From assembly GCF_039544105.1 (NCBI RefSeq), contig NZ_BAABLA010000011.1: 64,000 bases of DNA, one strand, 5' to 3'. The position numbers and the translations under genes are program-made. Below, one piece after another: positions 55,437 to 63,042 of the stretch; the stretch's first letter is position 1, and each line of letters begins with the position of its first letter. A model generated the notes under the pieces. The model was not told the origin of the DNA and did no database searches. It saw only the letters and a program-made list of their open reading frames with translations. The stretch comes from Haloechinothrix_A salitolerans (GTDB lineage: Bacteria > Actinomycetota > Actinomycetes > Mycobacteriales > Pseudonocardiaceae).

Positions 55437-55714
55437 GCACCGAGCCGATCCCACCGGACGGCGGCGGGCCCGCTGTCGAGCCGCACACCGGTCACTGCCA
55501 CGACGGCGTGTGCATCACCTGCTCCGATACCGCCGTCGAGGTGACGATCACGGCGGTGCACGAACTGGAGATGGCCACGGTGGACACCGGGCGGGGCACC
55601 GAGGAGGTCAGTATCGCTCTCGTTGACGCGAGCGTCGGGGACACGATCCTGGTGCACGCGGGCGAGGCGATCGCCGTCGTCGGCGACGCCGAGACGTCCG
55701 AGCGAGAGGAGTGA
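55433..55714 (+). CDS. HypC/HybG/HupF-family maturation protein, noncanonical
   Basis: A 93-residue HypC-like protein (GTG start overlapping the preceding stop). HypC carries the Fe(CN)2CO precursor for [NiFe] hydrogenases. The beta-barrel part is recognisable (TAVEVTITAVHELEMATVD, VSIALVDASVGDTILVHAGEAIAVV). The obligatory N-terminal Met-Cys of classic HypC is absent; cysteines occur instead at about 22, 27 and 30 (CHDGVCITCSD). It may be a special isoform or a metal sensor. Confidence 0.85.
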   Translation: MSTEPIPPDGGGPAVEPHTGHCHDGVCITCSDTAVEVTITAVHELEMATVDTGRGTEEVSIALVDASVGDTILVHAGEAIAVVGDAETSEREE

Positions 55715-55720
55715 GGACCC

Positions 55721-56404
55721 ATGACCCGGGATTCCGCCGCGGAAGACGCCGCGGGCACCGAGGCGATGGAGTCGCTGTATCCGTTCCTGTACTCGAGGGA
55801 GACCGACCTCGCCGCCGTGCTCGACCAGGTGCGACAGTCCACAGTGGACAAGGCACGCGAGATCACGGCGTTGCGCGCGACGGTCCTCGAGCAGGACCGT
55901 ACGCGACTGACCGAATGCGCCGACGCGATGGCGGCGGCGTTCACGATGGGCGGCAGGCTACTCACGTTCGGCAACGGTGGCAGCTCCACCGACTCACAAG
56001 ACATGGCCAGCCTGTTCCTCAACCCGTCGACAGGTGAAAGACCGTTGCCCGCGTTCGGGCTGACCAACGACATCGCCGTGGTGACCGCGCTGTGCAACGA
56101 CATCGGCTTCGATGTCGTCTTCGCCCGCCAGGTCGAGGCGTGGGGCCAGCGCGGCGACATCGCGGTGGGCCTGTCCACCAGCGGTAACTCGGCGAACCTG
56201 CTCCGCGCGTTCGACGCGGCCCACGAACGTGGCATGGTCACCGTCGGCATCGCGGGTTACGACGGTGGCAAGATGGCCGAGCTGGACTCGATCGACTACC
56301 TGTTCGTGGTGCCGTCGCCGTCGGTGCATCGCATCCAGGAAGCGCAGACCACCGTCTACCACGCGCTGTGGGAGCTGACCCACGCCGCGCTGGCGGCATC
56401 GTGA
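55721..56404 (+). CDS. Second SIS-domain protein of the hydrogenase cluster
   Basis: A 227-residue SIS protein, longer at the N-terminus than the first (about 60 extra helical residues). Motifs are LLTFGNGGSSTDSQDMASLFLNP, DIAVGLSTSGNSANLLRAFDAAHERGMVTVGIAGYDG and VHRIQEAQTTVYHALWELTH. The ATG at 55721 follows GTGAGGACCC. Two SIS genes flanking a HypC gene is a typical actinobacterial hydrogenase accessory order. Confidence 0.88.
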   Translation: MTRDSAAEDAAGTEAMESLYPFLYSRETDLAAVLDQVRQSTVDKAREITALRATVLEQDRTRLTECADAMAAAFTMGGRLLTFGNGGSSTDSQDMASLFLNPSTGERPLPAFGLTNDIAVVTALCNDIGFDVVFARQVEAWGQRGDIAVGLSTSGNSANLLRAFDAAHERGMVTVGIAGYDGGKMAELDSIDYLFVVPSPSVHRIQEAQTTVYHALWELTHAALAAS

Positions 56405-56449
56405 GACGTCGCGGCACGCTAGTGTGCCGACGAGAGGCCACGCCTCAAA

Positions 56450-56827
56450 CTACCCCCGCCGGGAATTTTCCGCGGCGAAGGCCGCGTACCGCGCCACGAA
56501 CCGTTGCAGCACCCGCTCGGTCTCTCGAAGGCTGCCCGCCCAGGCATGCAACCAATCGCGACCTTCCTCGCTGAGCACATAGGTGCGGCGACGTGGTCCT
56601 AGGTCGGAGATCTCCCAGTCGGACTCGACAAGGCCTTCCTGCTCCATCGCGCGCAGCGAGCGGTACAGCATTCCGGGATCGGCCTGCTTGAACCCCAGCT
56701 CGCGCAGCCGTTCAAGCAGGTCGTAACCATGCGATGGCTTCTCTCCAATCAGCAGCAGCAAGCAGGGCCGCTGAAAGTTGCGGGGCAGACCAGCGAGCGG
56801 ATCGTCGCTCGCACGTGGCATCGGCAC
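56450..56827 (-). CDS. PadR-family regulator
   Basis: A 125-residue PadR repressor. The winged helix reads QRPCLLLLIGEKPSHGYDLLERL, GMLYRSLRAMEQEGLVES and GPRRRTYVLSEEGRDWLHAW. The best start is GTG 56827, which follows AGGGAG with a 6-nt spacer that overlaps the preceding stop; an ATG at 56821 is also possible. Co-transcribed with the Cys-rich winged-helix gene upstream. It converges with the SIS gene and probably controls the hydrogenase accessory genes. Confidence 0.9.
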   Translation of the reverse strand: MPMPRASDDPLAGLPRNFQRPCLLLLIGEKPSHGYDLLERLRELGFKQADPGMLYRSLRAMEQEGLVESDWEISDLGPRRRTYVLSEEGRDWLHAWAGSLRETERVLQRFVARYAAFAAENSRRG

Positions 56828-56829
56828 AC

Positions 56830-57231
56830 TCAACTCCCTGATCTGTTGTCGACCGGCTGTCCTCGTTCGGCCAGACACGCTTCCGCCTCGTCCGCCGACA
56901 TGTGACACCAGCAGTCCGCGCCGCATTCCCCGTGAGCAGGCTGGGTGATCTCGGCGAACTCCGCCGCGAACACCCGTGCGCCCTGCTCATGCCCAAACGT
57001 CGTCAGTCGGTAACGCCCCTCGACGTCCCGCTCGATCAGGTTCTCATCGACAAGCCGGTCCAGGTAGGTCAGACCCACCTCGGCCCGGACGCCAAGGAAC
57101 CGCTCCAGCAGTTCCGCGTCCACCGCATCGCCGAACCCCTCGCCTTTGACCCAGAACATCAGCTGCAGGATCTCGTCGCGCCAGAACAAGGCGCGCAGGG
57201 CTTCCGACTTCGGCTCGTGCAGCTCGTCCAT
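56830..57231 (-). CDS. Winged-helix-like protein with C-terminal Cys/His cluster
   Basis: A 133-residue protein. Residues 1-95 look like a winged-helix DNA-binding domain (ALRALFWRDEILQLMFWVKGEG, VGLTYLDRLVDENLIERDVEGRYRLTTFG). Residues 100-125 hold HGECGADCWCH, then EACL, four Cys and two His close together, a probable metal or Fe-S site. It is translated 2 bases ahead of the PadR gene, so two regulators form one operon. The family is not recognised; a metal- or redox-sensing role is inferred. Confidence 0.75.
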   Translation of the reverse strand: MDELHEPKSEALRALFWRDEILQLMFWVKGEGFGDAVDAELLERFLGVRAEVGLTYLDRLVDENLIERDVEGRYRLTTFGHEQGARVFAAEFAEITQPAHGECGADCWCHMSADEAEACLAERGQPVDNRSGS

Positions 57232-57331
57232 GCCAGCGCACCGCCTCTCGATTGCTGGTCACCAGCGGGTCGTCTCGATCGTACCGCTCGACACCAAGCG
57301 CGACCGGCCGTCGCGGCACTACCCTCGGACC

Positions 57332-57862
57332 ATGGACTCGCTGGAGTCGCTGCTGGCGCGCATGGAAGAGTTGCTGCGCGCCGTCGAAGGGCTGGCCGAG
57401 GACGACCGTGCGCACGTGTTCGAGTTGCTCGACGGCATCGACACGCTGCACCGCCATGCGCTGACTGACCTCGCCCGCCAGCTGCCCGGCGACACGCTCG
57501 CGGCGCTACGCGACGGCAGCGACGCGGTGGCCTGGCTGTTCGACGCCTACGGCGTGGGCGTCGACGAACACGCGGCCGCGGAACGCGCGCTGGACGAGAT
57601 CCGGCCCTACATTCACTCCCACGGCGGCAACGTCGAACTGCTCGACGTGACCGACGGTGTCGTACGGTTGCGGCTCGCGGGCGCCTGTGCGGGCTGCACC
57701 GCGTCCGCGATGACCCTTACCGACGGCATCGAACGGGCGCTTCGCGAGCATCTGCCGGGCTTCGTCGGCGTCGAGGCGGAACAGGACGAGGCCGAACCGC
57801 ACCCGCCGCCGGGACCGGTGCTGATCGAGCTGAAGTCGTCACCACCGGACGGCTGGCGATAA
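57332..57862 (+). CDS. NifU-domain protein
   Basis: A 176-residue protein. The N-terminal 90 residues are helical (LESLLARMEELLRAVEGLAEDDRAHVFEL). Residues 90-150 are the NifU C-terminal domain with the CxxC in GACAGCTASAMTL. Such proteins carry Fe-S clusters, here probably for the hydrogenase. It ends with a Pro-rich tail. ATG at 57332 has no clear ribosome site, so the mRNA may be leaderless. Divergent from the regulator pair. Confidence 0.88.
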   Translation: MDSLESLLARMEELLRAVEGLAEDDRAHVFELLDGIDTLHRHALTDLARQLPGDTLAALRDGSDAVAWLFDAYGVGVDEHAAAERALDEIRPYIHSHGGNVELLDVTDGVVRLRLAGACAGCTASAMTLTDGIERALREHLPGFVGVEAEQDEAEPHPPPGPVLIELKSSPPDGWR

Positions 57863-57943
57863 CCCGCTTTCGTGGCCGGGTACATGCAAGCCACACATAG
57901 TACACTCGGGAGATCAACCGCCCAGCGTGTTGCGAGGTGCCTC

Positions 57944-58231
57944 ATGGACAACCTCTCCACCGGTGGCGCGATCATGTGGTGGATCGGCGTCGCCGTGCTC
58001 TTTCTCGTGGTCATTCCCCTTGTGCTCGCGCTGTCGCTGATGGTGTTGCGGCGCCTGCGCGAGATCAGGGACTACGCCGCCGACGTGCTCGACAACGGGG
58101 TGCGCGTCACCGCGAACCTGGAACCCGTGCCCGCGCTGCACGACACCCTCACCCTCACCGCGTCGGTCGCCGACGGTCTGCGCCGCTACGTCGGCGCGGT
58201 CAGCAGGCTGCTACCGGGAGGCAACAGATGA
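57944..58231 (+). CDS. Small membrane protein of the hydrogenase cluster (1)
   Basis: A 95-residue protein. The ATG at 57944 follows GAGG. One hydrophobic segment at about residues 10-38 (MWWIGVAVLFLVVIPLVLAL), then an amphipathic helix (RRLREIRDYAADVLDNGV) ending in GGNR. No known domain. It overlaps the next membrane-protein gene (ATGA), so the two are a pair. Confidence 0.75.
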   Translation: MDNLSTGGAIMWWIGVAVLFLVVIPLVLALSLMVLRRLREIRDYAADVLDNGVRVTANLEPVPALHDTLTLTASVADGLRRYVGAVSRLLPGGNR

Positions 58232-58488
58232 CGACGACCCTGGTGACACTGACCCTGATCGCGGCGGGGCTGATCGTGGTGGCGCTCGCCGTCGTGCTGA
58301 TCACGATCCTCGTCCTGCTGCGCAAGACCCTGTTCACGCTCGGCACCGTCAACGTCGGGTTGCGCTCAATCGCACGACGGGTCGAGCCGCTGCAACCCGT
58401 GCTCGCGGACCTCAATACCGAACTCGCCGGCGTGCAGCGAGAGATGTCGACCGCTCTCGCCGAACGCCGCGCACCGAGCGGGGTGTGA
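58228..58488 (+). CDS. Small membrane protein of the hydrogenase cluster (2)
   Basis: An 86-residue protein whose ATG overlaps the preceding stop. A hydrophobic helix (LVTLTLIAAGLIVVALAVVL) is at the N-terminus, followed by a helical polar tail (RRVEPLQPVLADLNTELAGVQ). Probably forms a complex with the first small membrane protein, perhaps a membrane tether. Family not recognised. Confidence 0.75.
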   Translation: MTTTLVTLTLIAAGLIVVALAVVLITILVLLRKTLFTLGTVNVGLRSIARRVEPLQPVLADLNTELAGVQREMSTALAERRAPSGV

Positions 58489-58492
58489 TCGC

Positions 58493-58669
58493 ATGACCTA
58501 CGACTTCCACTGCCGCGACGCCGGCGCACCCAGCTGCGGCACCCACATCAAGGCCGAGTCCGAACAGGAGCTGCGCGAGAAGCTCACCGAGCATCTGCGC
58601 AAGCACGACGTCGAGACGCCGAACGAGACCCTGCTCGATCACCTTGTGGCCTCGGCTGAGCAGCGCTGA
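58493..58669 (+). CDS. DUF1059-like small protein
   Basis: A 58-residue protein: ATG at 58493, stop TGA 58667-58669. The start YDFHCRDAGAPSCGTHIKAESEQEL resembles DUF1059 proteins (F-x-C-R-x-x-G ... C); both cysteines (C7, C15) are kept. Then comes a helical segment (REKLTEHLRKHD). It is 4 bases after the membrane-protein stop and belongs to the same operon. Function unknown. Confidence 0.75.
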   Translation: MTYDFHCRDAGAPSCGTHIKAESEQELREKLTEHLRKHDVETPNETLLDHLVASAEQR

Positions 58670-58676
58670 CGCCCGG

Positions 58677-59171
58677 CTACGGCCAGTCGACGCCGAGCCA
58701 GCGCACCAGCGTGCGCACCTCGGCGATGGCGACGTCGATCGCAGCAGCGACGTCCGGGTGCAGCTCGCGAGCCACGCTGTCGGCGTCGACCGGCTGGCAG
58801 CCGACGACCCAGGTCTGCTCCGGCAGCACGCCGAGCGCGTTGGCCAGCATGAACGCGCGTTCCGGGGTCGCGTAGTGGACGTCGGCCAGGGTGTCGTTGC
58901 GCTCCAGCAGCGGCAGCGACACGACGTCGGTGATCTCTGGTCGGACGACGAGCACGGTGCCCGGGGCGCGGCCGAGGTCGATCGAGTCGATGACGATCAG
59001 GGCGTCGGCACCCGCCATCAGCTCCTGCACCAGGTGGAGCCCGCCGATGCCGGTCTCGACCACCCGCACGCCGTCCGGCACGGCGGCCGTTTGGAGCCGT
59101 TCCGCGACGACAACGCCGAAGCCGTCATCACCCCGCAGCACGTTGCCCACCCCGGCGACCAGCACCGTCAT
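58677..59171 (-). CDS. [NiFe]-hydrogenase maturation protease
   Basis: A 164-residue endopeptidase that trims the large-subunit C-terminus after nickel insertion. Motifs: VLVAGVGNVLRGDDGFGVVV (nickel-coordinating Glu/Asp region; here Asp), ETGIGGLHLVQELMAGADALIVIDS and the late WVVGCQPVDADS. ATG at 59171. The frame is open far upstream but that is a TPR-gene shadow. It is convergent with the accessory operon and divergent from the TPR gene; a protease without a structural gene implies hydrogenase genes elsewhere. Confidence 0.92.
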   Translation of the reverse strand: MTVLVAGVGNVLRGDDGFGVVVAERLQTAAVPDGVRVVETGIGGLHLVQELMAGADALIVIDSIDLGRAPGTVLVVRPEITDVVSLPLLERNDTLADVHYATPERAFMLANALGVLPEQTWVVGCQPVDADSVARELHPDVAAAIDVAIAEVRTLVRWLGVDWP

Positions 59172-59189
59172 CGCTGAAGGATAGCGCCG

Positions 59190-60425
59190 ATGCGAACCAC
59201 CGAGCCGCCCGACAGTCCGCTCGCCGAGCTGCGCGATCGGCTGACGCGCTATCCGGCGGACCGTTATCCGGTGCAGCACGCGACGGCGCAGTTCCATCTC
59301 GGCGGGCTGCTGGTCGAGGCGAACCGGATCGACGAGGCCCGCGCGGCGTTGGCATGCGCCAGCGAGCTGTTCGGCCCGCGGCGGATGCCGGTGGAGCACG
59401 CCAAGGCGCTCAACGCGCTCGGCGCGGTGCACCGGCTCACCGGCGACCTCGACCGCGCGGAGGAGTGCTTCGCCTCGGCCGAGCGGCGCTTCGCCGAGGC
59501 CAACCTGCCGAGGGAGCGTGGCGCGGCCGCGTTCAACCTTGGCCTCGTACACCGGCAGCGGCAGGACGAGGCGACGGCGTTGGACTGGTTCCGGCTGGCG
59601 GCCGAGCTGTTCGACGAGGCACCGGCGGAGGCCGCGGCGACCGCGCGGGAAATTGCGGCGAGCCTGCTGGCGACCGGTGAGCCGCAGGCCGCGCTCGACG
59701 CGCTTCGTCCCGCGTCGGAGCGCGCGGAGAAGACCGGTGACGTCGCGGCGCGCGGCGCGGTGGCGAACCTGCGCGGGCTCGCCCACCTGGCATTGGACGT
59801 CCCGGAGCAGGCGATCGAGGACTTCACGCTCGCGATCGCCGCCAACCCGCGCGGGGTGCGGCCCGGCGAGTACGCCATGGCCAAGGCCAACCTCGCGCTT
59901 GCCTGCGAGCGTGCGGAGCAGCCTGACCACGCCCGGCTCGCCGCAGCGCAGGCGCTCGGAGTACCGGACGCCGCCGAGCCGGTACGGGCGCAGGCCACCG
60001 GGGTGCTGGACCGGGTCGGACACCGCCCGTGCGCGCTACCCGAGGTGCTCGACACCGTGGCCGAGGACAACTGGCCGCCGCTGCTGCGCGAGGAGCTGTC
60101 CCGCTGGGCCGATCTCAGCGAGCCCGACCGGCGCGCGGCAGCGGGCGCGTGGATCGACGGCCAGCTCGCCCGACCGCAGACGGCGATGGCGCTCGCGGAG
60201 GCGTGGCTGGGCGGGCTGCTCGAGCTGCCCCCGGACGCCATGGAGCGGCTGATCCGCAGCACTCTCGCGGCGCTGGCGAGCAAGGAGCACGCGGACGCGT
60301 TCCGCCGCACGGTGTCGTCCGCGATGATCCACTTCCACGTGCCGCAGTGGATGCGGCTGCGCGACACCTTCGCCTCGGTGGCGGCGGAGTTCGACGGCGC
60401 ATCCGCCTGGGAACGGTGGGGCTAG
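59190..60425 (+). CDS. TPR-repeat protein
   Basis: A 411-residue helical protein with tetratricopeptide-like repeats: YPVQHATAQFHLGGLLVEANRIDEARAALACASELF, HAKALNALGAVHRLTGDLDRAEECFASAERRF, and ERGAAAFNLGLVHRQRQDEATALDWFRLAAEL. Later comes a second helical section without obvious repeats. The ATG follows AAGGA. Probably an adaptor for hydrogenase maturation. It is 2 bases before the BirA-like gene. Confidence 0.85.
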   Translation: MRTTEPPDSPLAELRDRLTRYPADRYPVQHATAQFHLGGLLVEANRIDEARAALACASELFGPRRMPVEHAKALNALGAVHRLTGDLDRAEECFASAERRFAEANLPRERGAAAFNLGLVHRQRQDEATALDWFRLAAELFDEAPAEAAATAREIAASLLATGEPQAALDALRPASERAEKTGDVAARGAVANLRGLAHLALDVPEQAIEDFTLAIAANPRGVRPGEYAMAKANLALACERAEQPDHARLAAAQALGVPDAAEPVRAQATGVLDRVGHRPCALPEVLDTVAEDNWPPLLREELSRWADLSEPDRRAAAGAWIDGQLARPQTAMALAEAWLGGLLELPPDAMERLIRSTLAALASKEHADAFRRTVSSAMIHFHVPQWMRLRDTFASVAAEFDGASAWERWG

Positions 60426-60427
60426 GC

Positions 60428-61210
60428 ATGACGCTCGGCGACGACCTCGCGGAAGACGTGCTGGCGGCGACGCTGCCCGACAGGGAGGTGCGCTGCTACC
60501 CTGCCGTGCTGTCCAGCGAGAGCGTGGCGCTGGCCTGGGCGCGCGAGGGCGCACCGCACGGCGCGGTGGTGACGGCGGGCTACCAGGTCTCGCCGCGCGG
60601 CAGGGGCGGCGTGCCGTGGACCGTCGATCCAGCGCGCGACGTCTGTTTCTCGCTGGTGCTGCGCCCCGACCTGCCGGTGGCACGGGAGGGTTGGCTTTAC
60701 ACGACGGCGGTGTCCGGGCTCGCCGATCGCCAGAACGACGCGACGATCACGTGGCCGGACGAGGTGCACACCGTGCGGGGCCGGGCGGCGGCGGTGGGCG
60801 CCTGGGTGGAACTCGGACCGGACGGGGTGCGGTGGGCGGTGCTGACGGTGCTGCTGTCCGGCGTTGATGCTGACGGTCCTGATGGTCCTGACGGTGCCGC
60901 GGGCCGGGCGGCGGAACTCTCGCGTGCCGTGCGGGCGATCGAGCACCGCCTGGCGGCGGACGCCGATGACGTCCTCGCGGACTACCGCGCCCGCTGCGAC
61001 ACACTCGGTCGCCGAGTGCGCGCGCGGATGATTCCACTCGGCCCCGCCGGTCCGCGGGTCGAGGGCGATGCGGTCGACGTCTTGTCCGACGGGTCACTGA
61101 CCATCCGCACTGACCGGGGCAGTCGCGTCGCCGTCCGGCCGCAGAACCTCGGCGTCCTCGATGTGCTGTCGGCGGACGAGCCCTCGGCGGCGACGCCGGA
61201 CGACCGCTAG
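60428..61210 (+). CDS. BirA/BPL-like protein of the hydrogenase cluster
   Basis: A 260-residue protein. It resembles biotin-protein ligases: SSESVALAWAREGAPHGAVVTAGYQVSPRGRGGVPW covers the STN-x-RGR region (the usual GRGRxGR is altered to PRGRGGVPW), CFSLVLRPDLP follows, and the C-terminal YRARCDTLGRRVRARM, GDAVDVLSDGSLTIRT and VAVRPQNLGVL fit the BPL C-terminal SH3-like domain. No biotin operon or carrier is near. It may attach a different acyl group or have lost ligase activity. Last gene of the accessory set. Confidence 0.75.
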   Translation: MTLGDDLAEDVLAATLPDREVRCYPAVLSSESVALAWAREGAPHGAVVTAGYQVSPRGRGGVPWTVDPARDVCFSLVLRPDLPVAREGWLYTTAVSGLADRQNDATITWPDEVHTVRGRAAAVGAWVELGPDGVRWAVLTVLLSGVDADGPDGPDGAAGRAAELSRAVRAIEHRLAADADDVLADYRARCDTLGRRVRARMIPLGPAGPRVEGDAVDVLSDGSLTIRTDRGSRVAVRPQNLGVLDVLSADEPSAATPDDR

Positions 61211-61342
61211 GCCAATTGGGCGAGATCAGCTCGGTATATGCGGTCGACACTTACCTACGCCATTTGCCGAAGCGGACACTCGTTTCACCTGACCTGAATA
61301 CCGGCGATTCATCCTATTCCCCAGCCGGCCCCGGAGGTCACC

Positions 61343-63031
61343 ATGGCGCAGCGCAGTGCCAGTGTCCGTTCCACGTCTCGACCAGCCCGACCGATCCGCC
61401 GCCCAGCGACGACCGCAGCCGTGGCCACCACCCTCGTGCTGGTCGCGACGGCCTGCGCGGCCGACGATACCGGCCCAGCGGCACCACAGAGCGAGGGTGA
61501 GCCGACGAAGGGCGGCACGCTGGTGGTGGCGATCAGCTCCGATCCCGACCACCTCAACCCCGCGATCACCACCAGCGGCGCCACCCACACCGCCGCCGAG
61601 CTGCTCTACAACGGACTCGTCCGCCTGGACGCCGACGGCACGCCACAGCCGGAACTGGCAGAGTCGTGGGAGGTCGCCGACGACGGCGCGCGCTACGTCT
61701 TCCAGCTGCGCGATGACGTCACCTGGCACGACGGCGAACCGTTCACCTCGGACGACGTCAAGTTCGCCTTCGAGGACGTGCTGCTGAAATACCACTCGCG
61801 CACCCAGGCCTCCCTCGGCGACGCGCTGGCGAGCATCGAGACCCCGGACGAACACGCTGTGGAGTTCATCTTCGACGAGCCGTACGGCCCGCTGCTGCAA
61901 CAGCTCGACGTCACCGAGGCGCCGATCGTGGCGGAGCACGTCTACGAGGGCACCGATCCGTTGGAGAACCCGGCCAATCGCAAGCCGATCGGCACCGGAC
62001 CGTTCACGCTGGAGGACTACACACCGGACGCGGAGATCCGGTTCGCCGCCAATGAGGACTATTTCAAGGAAGACCTGCCTTATCTTGACAGTGTCGTGAT
62101 GCGGGTGATACCTGAGGAGTCCAACCAGGTCGTCGCGCTGGAATCCGGCGAGGTGCAGTGGCTGTGGGGCGTACCAGGCCCCGACCTGGAACGACTGCGC
62201 GCCGACGGCCGCTTCGAATTCCTGGAGACCAGCGTCAACCCCGGCGGCGCGAACTGCATCATGACGGTCACGTTCAACCTGGACCGCCCTATGTTCGACG
62301 ACGTCGACACGCGGCGGGCGATCGCGCTCGCGCTCGACAAGCAGCAGTACCTCGACCGCGTTCAGTTCGGACAGGGCAAGGTCGCCGAAGCGCCCATCTC
62401 CAGCGGCATCTCCTATGCCCACGCCGAGAACCTCGACGGCATGCCGAGCTACAACCCGGACGAGTCGGCGCGGCTGCTCGACGAGGCGGGCTGGGTGCGC
62501 GAGGGAGACGATACCCGCGTCGCGCAAGGCGTCGACGGCGTCAAGGACGGCACGCCACTGGAGTTCGACTTCCTGCACTTCCCGAACTTCGCGGACTACG
62601 GCGAGCTGTTCCGCGCGCAACTGGCCAAGGTCGGCGCGGACGTCGAGCTGCGCCCGCTCGAACCGCCGGTGTTCGTGGAGACGGTGTTCACCCACCGGAA
62701 GTTCGACACCAACGTCATCTCGTACTGCAACGGCAACGACCCCGAGATCGGCGTGAAGCGGATGTATCTGTCGTCGAACATCGGCCCGGTCCCGTTCTCC
62801 AACGCGGCCGGATACCGCAACCCGACGGTGGACACGCTGTTCGAGGAGGCCCGCACGGCGATCGGGGACGAGCGCACGGAGGCGTATCGCAAGCTGCAAG
62901 AAGCCCTCGTGGCGGACCTGCCCTACGCCTGGCTGGTGGAAACCACCGCCACCAGGGTGTTTCCCAAGCGCTGCGGCGGGTTCTCGCACTCCGGGCACTT
63001 CGCGGAGGCCGCCTACTGCGCGACGAGTTAG
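61343..63031 (+). CDS. ABC substrate-binding lipoprotein, dipeptide/nickel family
   Basis: A 562-residue SBP_bac_5-type protein. Lipobox LVATAC (residues 33-38) follows a basic N-terminus, so it is lipid-anchored. Motifs are GGTLVVAISSDPDHLNPAI, LAESWEVADDGARYVFQLRDDVTWHDG and PIGTGPFTLEDY. ATG at 61343 follows GGAGG. It precedes a permease gene by 11 bases. The ligand (peptide, oligopeptide or nickel chelate) cannot be told; beside nickel-linked genes, nickel import is possible. Confidence 0.93.
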   Translation: MAQRSASVRSTSRPARPIRRPATTAAVATTLVLVATACAADDTGPAAPQSEGEPTKGGTLVVAISSDPDHLNPAITTSGATHTAAELLYNGLVRLDADGTPQPELAESWEVADDGARYVFQLRDDVTWHDGEPFTSDDVKFAFEDVLLKYHSRTQASLGDALASIETPDEHAVEFIFDEPYGPLLQQLDVTEAPIVAEHVYEGTDPLENPANRKPIGTGPFTLEDYTPDAEIRFAANEDYFKEDLPYLDSVVMRVIPEESNQVVALESGEVQWLWGVPGPDLERLRADGRFEFLETSVNPGGANCIMTVTFNLDRPMFDDVDTRRAIALALDKQQYLDRVQFGQGKVAEAPISSGISYAHAENLDGMPSYNPDESARLLDEAGWVREGDDTRVAQGVDGVKDGTPLEFDFLHFPNFADYGELFRAQLAKVGADVELRPLEPPVFVETVFTHRKFDTNVISYCNGNDPEIGVKRMYLSSNIGPVPFSNAAGYRNPTVDTLFEEARTAIGDERTEAYRKLQEALVADLPYAWLVETTATRVFPKRCGGFSHSGHFAEAAYCATS

Positions 63032-63042
63032 GTCACGGCGCG

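Noticed and set aside
61226..62998. A 590-codon open frame antisense to the ABC substrate-binding protein
   Set aside because: Same shadow pattern over a clear lipoprotein gene; no start signal or domain.
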